From positions 1 to 5,293 of the forward strand of contig DASVDK010000179.1 of NCBI GenBank assembly GCA_036381125.1: a DNA stretch of 5,293 nucleotides, written 5' to 3'. The stretch is from DASVDK01 sp036381125 [NCBI: Thermodesulfobacteriota bacterium] (GTDB lineage: Bacteria; DASVDK01). The position numbers and the translations under genes are program-made. How positions within the stretch are numbered: the first letter of the stretch is position 1; each line of letters begins with the position of its first letter. Below, one piece after another: positions 1 through 4,554 of the stretch. Below the pieces are notes generated by a model. It saw only the letters and a program-made list of their open reading frames with translations, was not told where the DNA came from and did no database searches.

Positions 1-441
1 GCCGATCGAGGCGCGAGCGCGGAAGGCCGCCTCGGCGGGCGGAAGCCCGGCGGGCAGCCGCACGAAGGCCGGGACCGCGAGCCCCGCGCGGGCGAGCCGC
101 TCGCGGCTCTCCGCCTTGTTGCGCGCGGCGTCGACGGCCGAGACGGGGTTGGCCGGGATCCCCAGGCGCTCGGCCACGGCGGCCGCCAGCGCCGCCGTGT
201 CGTCGTCGACCCCCACCACGGCATGCACGGGGTGGCGGGAGGCGAACTCGGCGGCGGCGGCGACGGCCCGCTCGCGGTCGTGGAACGGGAGCGTCAGGAA
301 CCCCGTGGGGTTGGCCGCCGCCATCACGTTGGGCTCCTCGGAGCCGACCGTGAGGTCGGCTCCGAGGCCAACGGCGGCCTTCATGAAGTCCTCCGCCCGG
401 TAGGTGCCGGTCGGCAGGAGGAGGAGGAGCCGCGGCCTCAG
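1..441 (-). CDS. ATP-grasp superfamily enzyme, N-terminal part (cut by window edge)
   Basis: Only the first 147 codons are inside the window; the frame is open to base 1. The start of the protein has a hydrophobic first beta strand (LLLLLPTGTYRAEDF), then GLGADLTVGSEEPNV, a VVGVDDDTA segment and NKAESRERLARAGLAVPAF. This is the pre-ATP-grasp fold followed by the 'NK..sR..L..aGl..P' signature that opens ATP-grasp ligases of the carbamoyl-phosphate synthase/biotin carboxylase-like branch. The ATP-binding lysine loop should lie just beyond the window. Such enzymes use ATP to activate a carboxylate and couple it to an amine or thiol; the substrate cannot be read here. No ATG, GTG or TTG precedes the first strand in frame. 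I therefore place the start at a CTG (441-439) overlapping the DUF169 stop as CTGA, with AGGGGG 8 bases upstream. The alternative is ATG at 384-382, with GGAGG 5 bases upstream, which would remove the first strand. It is the fourth gene of a minus-strand operon. Confidence 0.8.
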   Translation of the reverse strand, partial: MRPRLLLLLPTGTYRAEDFMKAAVGLGADLTVGSEEPNVMAAANPTGFLTLPFHDRERAVAAAAEFASRHPVHAVVGVDDDTAALAAAVAERLGIPANPVSAVDAARNKAESRERLARAGLAVPAFVRLPAGLPPAEAAFRARASIG

Positions 442-1142
442 GAGAGGCGCCCCCTGTGGAAGCGCTCGAGCTCGTCGTTCGCCTTGACGATGGTCTCGAG
501 CCGGTCGACGACGGCCCCGAGCGAGGCGCCGGGGAGGCTCGCGTAGAGCTCGCCGTCGGCGAGCCTCGTGTAGACGCGGTTGCCGATGCAGCCGAGGCTC
601 ACCGCCGCCCGGCCGGACGCCTCGGAGGCGGGGATGGCGGCGCAGGTCGGCCGCCCCATGACCGTGCCGTCGGGCCCCACGCCGGCCAGCGTGGCGGCCT
701 CGGTGAGGAGCATGATCTGCCTGGCCGTCCCGCGCACCATCACGACCGCCGGCTCCACCGGCGTCGCCTCGAGCGGCGCGTAGACGGCCACCTTGAGCGG
801 CGTCCTGCGCCGCGGGATCTGCGCCACCTCCTCCAGGCGGATGTACTGGAGGTCGACCATCGTGCCGATGAGCCCCTCGAGCTCCTTTGCCGTGGCGGGC
901 GGCAGCTCCACGGCATGCGTGTGGGCGCCGATGGGGCACGACATGTGGTCGGCCGCCTCGGTGTAGAAGGCGCCGGACTCGGCGGCCTTCGGCCAGTAGC
1001 CGCACCCGGCCGGTGCGGCGGCGGCGCGCGGGATCCCGGCGGGCGGCGCGTCCGGAAACGCGACCGCAACCGGCGGCGCCGCGAGGCCGAGAAGGGTCGT
1101 CAGGCGCCGGCCGGAAGCCCTGGCGGCATCGAGCGTCGTCAT
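438..1142 (-). CDS. DUF169 family protein
   Basis: This is a 234-residue protein of the DUF169 (COG2043) family, which has no established biochemical role. Family landmarks are visible: an N-terminal LTTLLGLAAPPVAVAF segment, CGYWPKA around residues 47-53, HMSCPIGAHTH around 67-76, MVRGTARQIMLLTEA around 135-149, GRPTCAAIP around 163-171 and SLGCIGNRVYT around 182-192. The four cysteines (47, 69, 167, 185) fall inside the conserved blocks, which would suit metal, cluster or thiol chemistry, but that is inference. Length is about normal for the family and there is no signal peptide or membrane segment. The ATG at 1142 is preceded by GGGAGG about 10 bases upstream and lies 16 bases beyond the Nfu stop. 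The stop overlaps the proposed start of the next gene. Tight packing argues for cotranscription with the Nfu scaffold and radical SAM genes. Confidence 0.9.
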   Translation of the reverse strand: MTTLDAARASGRRLTTLLGLAAPPVAVAFPDAPPAGIPRAAAAPAGCGYWPKAAESGAFYTEAADHMSCPIGAHTHAVELPPATAKELEGLIGTMVDLQYIRLEEVAQIPRRRTPLKVAVYAPLEATPVEPAVVMVRGTARQIMLLTEAATLAGVGPDGTVMGRPTCAAIPASEASGRAAVSLGCIGNRVYTRLADGELYASLPGASLGAVVDRLETIVKANDELERFHRGRLS

Positions 1143-1158
1143 CGTCGACCGTCCTCCC

Positions 1159-1755
1159 TCACTTCTTCGCTGGCGAATAGTACGGGTTGGTCCCCAGCGC
1201 GTGCTCCGTGGTGTCGAGAATGGCCACCACCTCCGGCACCTGCTGCCGGATGGTGGCCTCGATGCCCTGCTTGAGCGTCACGTTGGCCATCCCGCAGCCC
1301 TGGCAGCCGCCGCCGAGCCGCACGTAGACGATCGCGTCCTCCACGTCGATCAGCTCGACGAAGCCGCCGTGCGAGGCGACGGCCGGGTTGATGTCCCGGT
1401 CGATGATGGTCTGGACCTTCTCGCGGATCCCCCGGTCCACCTCGCTCACCACCTTCGCCCCCTCCGCGATCGGCGGCACGCCGGACCGGAGCGCCTCGCG
1501 GATGGCGGCGCCGATCCGCTTGCCGATGACCGGCCAGGGATCGGGGTTGTCCTTCGTCACGGTCACCGTTCGACCCGAAACCGTGAGCGAGGTAACGCCG
1601 TCGATGTCGAGGATCTTTTCGGCCAGCGGAGAGCCGAGCGCTTTGTCGGGCGTGGCGAAGCGGATGGTCCCCTCCGGGTAGATCGGCCGGTCGACGACGA
1701 ACCGGCAGGTCCGGTCGTCCACCGGTTCACCCGTGATCCTGATCTCGTCGCTCAT
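1159..1755 (-). CDS. Nfu/NifU-type Fe-S cluster scaffold or carrier
   Basis: This 198-residue cytosolic protein has two domains. Residues about 5-90 (from IRITGEPVDDRTCRFVVDRP through FATPDKALGSPLAEKILDIDGVTSLTVSG to DPWPVIGKRIGAAI) match the Nfu N-terminal domain. Residues about 107-182 match the NifU C-terminal domain, with INPAVASHGG, an acidic strand, and the cluster-binding CxxC as GGCQGCGMA (C151, C154). Two such monomers bind a [4Fe-4S] cluster between their CxxC pairs and pass it to apoproteins. The length is close to that of other bacterial Nfu proteins. The start at ATG 1755 has a strong AAGGAGG 4 bases upstream. It begins 19 bases after the proposed true stop of the radical SAM selenoprotein. 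An obvious inference is that it supplies the cluster of that radical SAM enzyme or of the reductase on the other strand. Confidence 0.95.
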   Translation of the reverse strand: MSDEIRITGEPVDDRTCRFVVDRPIYPEGTIRFATPDKALGSPLAEKILDIDGVTSLTVSGRTVTVTKDNPDPWPVIGKRIGAAIREALRSGVPPIAEGAKVVSEVDRGIREKVQTIIDRDINPAVASHGGFVELIDVEDAIVYVRLGGGCQGCGMANVTLKQGIEATIRQQVPEVVAILDTTEHALGTNPYYSPAKK

Positions 1756-1770
1756 ACGGCCTCCTTGGTC
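1756..1770 (-). promoter_or_regulatory. Shine-Dalgarno site of the Nfu gene
   Basis: On the minus strand AAGGAGG lies 4 bases before ATG 1755. It excludes longer readings of the Nfu frame that would extend back into the radical SAM gene, and fits the known N terminus of the Nfu domain. Confidence 0.85.
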
Positions 1771-1774
1771 GGTG

Positions 1775-3247
1775 TCATGTTCGTTCGAGAGAGCCCAACT
1801 GGCCCTCGGTCGGCTCCGCTCAGCAGAACCACGCTTCGGCGAGCCTCGGGGGACGCCTTCCCGCCGGCGCTCCAGCCGCCGGCACCTTCCGACGGGGCGC
1901 GGCGTCCTCGCCTGCCGGCGCTCCACTCGCCGGCACCATCCGTTGCGGCGCGGGCACGCCTCCGGCTCGGCAGGAGGCGAGGTCCCGGAGCCGCTCGAAG
2001 GTCGACGCGTGCGGCTCCCCCGTGCGCGCGGCCTCCTCGACCAGCGCCGCCGCCTCGCGCTGGAGCGCGTCCATGCGGGGGTCTGGGTGCCGCCACCGGT
2101 ACGTGAACGCCGCCTCGTCGAGGTCGCCCAGGTGCGGCCGCATCGCGTCGGACCCGAGCAGGAGCGACCCGGGCGGCACGAGGAGCCTCAGCGTGTAGTG
2201 CACCGGGTCGATGTGCTCGACGAGCCCCTCGCCGTCGACCACCTCGAAGAGCTCACGATAGCTCTCGAGCGTTTCCCAAGGCGTGAACGGCACGAGCGTC
2301 GGTCGCAGGACGAGGCCGGCGGCTCGCGCGAGCGCCAGGACCTCGAGCACGTCGGCCCGCGTGTGCCCCTTGGCGAGACTGGCGAGCACCGTGTCGTTCA
2401 GCGACTCGACGGCGGTCACGACGAAGGCGCAGCCGGTCTCGACCAGCTCGGGAAGGAGGCGCCGGTGCCGGAGCAGGTGCTCCACCTTGATCGTGGCGTC
2501 GAACGTGACGTCCGGGAACTCGGCGTGGAGCGCCCGCGCCAGGCGCATGCCGTGCGTCGGCCCGTTGAAGAAGTCGGGGTCGCCGAACGTGATGTGGCGA
2601 GCCCCCGCGGCCACCTGCCGCCGGATGTCCTCGAGGACCACGTCGCGCGGCACGGCGAAGAACCGGCCGCCGTAGACCGGTGGAATCGGGCAGTGGCGAC
2701 ACGCGTGCCGACACCCCCGGCTGGCCTCGGTATAGCCGGCCACGTCGAGCCGCCCGTCGCCCCGATCGAGCGGCGCGTAGCGGGCGAGCGGCGGCAAGGC
2801 GGCCCGCGACGGCACGCCGAAGGACAGCCGCTCGAGGACCGGCTCGCGCGAGGGGGCCGGCGTCTCGCCCCGCTCGAGCGCCTGCGCCAGCTCGACCAGG
2901 CGCTGCTCGACCTCCCCGCCCAGCACCGAGTCGGCGCCGTGGCCGAGCAGGTGCTCGGCGTTCAGCGTGGCGTAGAGGCCGTAGAGGCAGACGTGCGCCC
3001 CGGGGTTGGCGGCCCGGACGGCCGCGAGCGCGCGCACGCCGAGCCGCAGCGCCGTGTGCATCGGGACCGAGATGGCCACGAGGCGGGCCCGCGACACCGC
3101 GGCGAGGTCGAGCCGCTCGGCGGCCAGGTCGAGTGCGGCCGGGCGGAAGCCCGCCCGCTCGAGGAAGCCGAGCGCCGAGGCCACCGCGAAGGGCTGGTGG
3201 CCGAGCTCGTAACAGGAAATGAGAAGCACCTCACCTTCGCCGCGCAT
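1775..3247 (-). CDS. B12-binding-type radical SAM selenoprotein with CUAEP tail (TGA at 1822-1820 read as Sec)
   Basis: Read through one TGA, this is a 490-residue protein. Residues 1-130 resemble a B12-binding Rossmann-like domain (VLLISCYELGHQPF start, VAISVPMHTAL, HVCLYGLYA, VLGGEVEQRL); the classic DxHxxG motif is not evident. The radical SAM core starts at SRGCRHACRHC (C179, C183, C186; Cx3Cx2C), with FGDPDFFNGP and DATIKVEHL downstream. It should therefore bind [4Fe-4S] and SAM and generate a 5'-deoxyadenosyl radical; the substrate is unknown. A low-complexity Pro/Ala/Gly linker (about 424-468) leads to PPRLAEAWFC475. Then come TGA (position 476), A-E-P and 11 further residues before a TGA at 1777-1775. 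C-U-A-E-P is the hallmark of the radical SAM family I recall as 'CUAEP/CCAEP-tail', where U is selenocysteine or is replaced by Cys. Readthrough shortens the gap to Nfu from 64 to 19 bases. The start may be ATG 3247 or the in-frame GTG 3229-3227, which fits the usual N terminus better. Confidence 0.88.
1789..1807 (-). promoter_or_regulatory. Candidate bacterial SECIS hairpin
   Basis: In the RNA of the minus strand, GAGGGCC (1807-1801) pairs with GGCUCUC (1795-1789), giving 7 bp including one G-U. The loop is AGUUG. The stem begins 12 bases after the UGA and the loop 19 bases after it, with G as second loop base. Bacterial SECIS elements lie within the coding region just behind the UGA and usually have a small apical loop with a G in its first two positions, where SelB binds. 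An alternative pairing, GAGCC with GGCUC (1816-1812 with 1796-1792), competes. The identification rests on hand folding only. Confidence 0.6.
1820..1822 (-). other. In-frame TGA proposed to encode selenocysteine
   Basis: The codons are TGG TTC TGC TGA GCG GAG CCG, giving W-F-C-U-A-E-P. The match to a known selenoprotein tail on both sides of the TGA is the evidence. A simple stop codon would not explain Ala-Glu-Pro-Thr-Glu following directly in frame. Confidence 0.87.
1863..1937 (-). repeat. Two palindromic repeat units, 51 bases apart, inside the radical SAM linker
   Basis: Each unit has the form GCCGGCG - 7 bases - CGCCGGC followed on the plus strand by ACC (units at 1863-1886 and 1914-1937). 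The two units differ at only two or three loop positions. Each arm pair is a perfect 7-bp inverted repeat, so the transcript can form two hairpins. The 51-base period equals 17 codons, so the protein also repeats (VPASGAPAG and VPAAGAPAG). I see no further copies in the window. It may be a small duplicated palindromic element tolerated in a linker. Confidence 0.75.
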
Positions 3248-3257
3248 GACGCTTCAT
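3231..3257 (-). CDS. Possible 8-codon upstream ORF before the radical SAM gene
   Basis: ATG 3257 has AAGAGG 4 bases upstream, a better ribosome site than the radical SAM ATG at 3247 possesses. The reading is M-K-R-H-A-R-R-R, then TGA at 3233-3231, one base before an in-frame GTG (3229-3227) of the radical SAM frame. It could couple translation to that GTG, which is where homologues of this type seem to begin (VLLISCYELG). It may equally be chance. Confidence 0.3.
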   Translation of the reverse strand: MKRHARRR

Positions 3258-3265
3258 GGTACCTC

Positions 3266-3294
3266 TTGACGCCAGCCCCCCGACCCTCTAGGCT
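3266..3294 (+). promoter_or_regulatory. Sigma-70-like promoter for the leader ORF and reductase unit
   Basis: TTGACG (3266-3271) matches five of six bases of the -35 consensus. A spacer of exactly 17 bases leads to TAGGCT (3289-3294), a weak -10 box that keeps the first T, the A and the last T. Transcription would begin near 3301, only about 2 bases before the ATG of the cysteine-rich ORF, so that ORF would be translated leaderless or nearly so. The opposite strand of this site carries the ribosome site and start region of the divergent radical SAM gene. Confidence 0.55.
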
Positions 3295-3302
3295 CCTCGG
3301 GT

Positions 3303-3428
3303 ATGTTCGACCTGCGCGCCGCCGCCTGCGCCTGTTGTTGTCGCCCCTCCGGGGCTGCGTGCATGCGCACGCCCCTGGCGGCCTCGGGCTCGCGCGCGCC
3401 GGTCACCCGGAGCGCCGCGCCGCGATAG
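3303..3428 (+). CDS. Cysteine-rich leader peptide (polycysteine uORF)
   Basis: This is a 41-codon ORF from ATG 3303 to TAG 3426-3428. The N-terminal part reads MFDLRAAACACCCRPSG, with cysteines at codons 9, 11, 12 and 13 and another at 20. Codons 11-13 are UGU UGU UGU, although Cys in the genes of this window is nearly always UGC. The ORF lies directly behind a promoter-like sequence and upstream of a sirohaem reductase-type gene. Leaderless polycysteine ORFs are known in mycobacteria as cysteine-responsive attenuators upstream of the sulfite reductase gene, and short leader peptides precede sulfur genes in other actinobacteria. By analogy, slow decoding of the Cys run when Cys-tRNA is scarce would change folding of the downstream leader and raise reductase expression. 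The peptide itself probably has no function. Attenuation here is inference; the ORF, Cys run and location are seen directly. Confidence 0.65.
   Translation: MFDLRAAACACCCRPSGAACMRTPLAASGSRAPVTRSAAPR
3343..3375 (+). promoter_or_regulatory. Mutually exclusive hairpins just behind the Cys codons
   Basis: The segment GGGGC (3351-3355) can pair with GCCCC on its left (3343-3347, loop UCC) or with GCCCC on its right (3371-3375). The right-hand option is extended by GUGC (3359-3362) pairing with GCAC (3367-3370). The left arm starts 2 bases after the third UGU codon, so a ribosome waiting there would cover it and favour the right-hand hairpin. This is the standard geometry of a translation-controlled switch. 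It was folded by hand. Confidence 0.5.
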
Positions 3429-3448
3429 CGGCGACACGCGGGACCTCA

Positions 3449-3471
3449 AGGGCCGCACCCCAACCGGCCCT
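3449..3471 (+). promoter_or_regulatory. Leader hairpin of 7 bp
   Basis: AGGGCCG (3449-3455) and CGGCCCU (3465-3471) are perfect inverted repeats around a C/A-rich 9-base loop. It lies in the untranslated part of the leader between the uORF stop and the anti-Shine-Dalgarno tract. Its role is unknown. In DNA this GC-rich some stems are expected by chance. Confidence 0.4.
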
Positions 3472-3503
3472 GACGGCCCGCGGCGCGCCTCGACACTCCC
3501 GCT

Positions 3504-3570
3504 TCTCTCCTCCTCCACGCGCCCCGCCGGCCCGAGCGGCCCGCGGGGCGCGGCCGTTTTCGAGGAGAGA
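3504..3570 (+). promoter_or_regulatory. Anti-Shine-Dalgarno/Shine-Dalgarno stem enclosing a large GC hairpin
   Basis: UCUCUCCUC (3504-3512) is the exact 9-base complement of GAGGAGAGA (3562-3570), which contains the ribosome-binding site of the reductase gene. Between them GCGCCCCGC (3519-3527) pairs perfectly with GCGGGGCGC (3543-3551), and GGCC (3529-3532) pairs with GGCC (3538-3541) around the loop CGAGC. UUUU (3557-3560) follows 5 bases after the hairpin. The hairpin would bring the two 9-base strands together and hide the ribosome site. The U run also gives it a weak resemblance to an intrinsic terminator. Together with the Cys-rich uORF upstream it could be the output end of a cysteine attenuator. 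Confidence 0.6.
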
Positions 3571-3577
3571 CTCGGAC

Positions 3578-4554
3578 ATGGCGTCAGCGGCACACGTCGA
3601 GGCGGTCAAGAAGTCGAAGAACCCCCTCGACGTCCTCGAGGACATCCGGCGCTACGCGCGCGAGGGCCTCGCGGCCATCGATCCGGACGACCGGGACATC
3701 CGCTTCAGGTGGTTCGGCCTCTACACCCAGCGCCCCCTCGAGGACGGCTATTTCATGCTGCGCGTGAAGCTGCCGGGCGGTCAGGCGACGGCCGACCAGT
3801 TCGAGGCGCTGGCCGACATCTCGGAGCGGTACGGTTGCGGCGTCCTCGACGTCACCGACCGGCAGAACGTCCAGTTCCACTGGCTGCGGATCGAGGACAT
3901 CCCGGCGGTCTTCGACGCGACGCCAGCCCTCGAGGCGGCGAGCCGCCACGTCACCGGGAACCGCGAGTTCTCGGACCTCCCGCGGAAGTACAGGGTCTCC
4001 ATCGCCGCCTGCGGCCACCGGTGCACGCACCCGGAGATCAACGACGTGGCGCTCGTCGGCGTGTCGCACGGCGACATGCGCGGCTTCGACCTCTGGGTGG
4101 GCGGCGGCCTCAGCACGGCGCCTCGGTTCGCGACGCCGCTCGGCGTCTTCGTCCCCGAGGCGGAGGCGGTCGAGACGAGCCTCGGCCGCCCCCTCGCCGA
4201 CGGGCCTCCGGCGCCCGACCCCGACGACCCGCTCGCCGACCGGCTCGAGGCGGACGGGCTCTCCGTCGGACGCCGCTCGTACCGTGCACAGACGATGGCC
4301 TGCACCGGCATCGAGTTCTGCAAGCTCGCCGACATCGGGCTGCTCGGCTCGCGGGTGAAGGTGGGCGGGGAGGCGCGGCAGGCCTACCAGGTTTACCTCG
4401 GCGGCCGCGGCGGCGCGCGGCGGCGCTCGAGGCGCTCGGGGCGGCCGAGAGCGACCCGGCGCACGAGGTGCTGACGCCGGGCGGCGCCGACGCCCCTGCC
4501 GACGACCCCATTGCGCTCGCGGCCGCCGCGGCCGGAGCAGGAGACCTGCCATGA
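3578..4554 (+). pseudogene. Sirohaem nitrite/sulfite reductase-like gene, multiply deleted and frameshifted
   Basis: From ATG 3578 (GAGGAG about 10 bases upstream) the frame encodes the landmarks of ferredoxin-type nitrite/sulfite reductases in the right order. They are DGYFMLRVKLPGG (about 56-68), VLDVTDRQNVQFHW (89-102), FSDLPRKYRVSIAACGHRCTHPEINDVALVG (131-161), VGGGLSTAPRF (174-184), TMACTGIEFCKLA (239-251) and DIGLLG plus YQVYLGG (252-276). Family members have about 500-570 residues; here only 298 codons precede the TGA at 4472. Blocks expected between the landmarks are absent. They include the ACGD...CPVAG segment after VF112, the 'IFRDYG...RxRxRxKFL' segment after E199, and the NVNGCPNxC segment after A251 with the second pair of Fe4S4/sirohaem cysteines. 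Behind YLGG the natural-looking tail (LEALGAAESDPAHEV) continues in another frame to TGA 4552-4554, overlapping the next ATG. As written it cannot hold the coupled cofactor, so it is either a decayed gene or an assembly error. Confidence 0.75.

Noticed and set aside
1756-1926. Longer Nfu start reaching back into the radical SAM gene
   Set aside because: The added residues are Arg-rich with no domain match. AAGGAGG directly before ATG 1755 fixes the start.
456-2106. Long open frames on the plus strand opposite the minus-strand genes
   Set aside because: They are Arg/Ala/His/Gly-rich mirror frames typical of GC-rich DNA. The minus strand carries recognisable Nfu, DUF169 and radical SAM motifs with good ribosome sites.
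1733-3577. Open frame extending the reductase far upstream
   Set aside because: It is antisense to the radical SAM gene and low in complexity. The reductase landmarks and a ribosome site support the start at 3578.
3301-3577. Known riboswitch (SAM, TPP or cobalamin type) in the leader
   Set aside because: I could not find the conserved cores of these classes. The uORF and anti-SD pairing explain the leader better.
3288-3593. Minus-strand ORF of 101 codons across the control region
   Set aside because: It overlaps the leader structures and reductase start, has biased composition and no recognisable domain. It looks like a chance frame in GC-rich DNA.
4472-4474. Second Cys-TGA pair (end of the reductase frame) as another selenocysteine site
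   Set aside because: The residues before it are a frameshifted Arg-rich string, and what follows has no conserved motif. Nothing resembles the CUAEP context.
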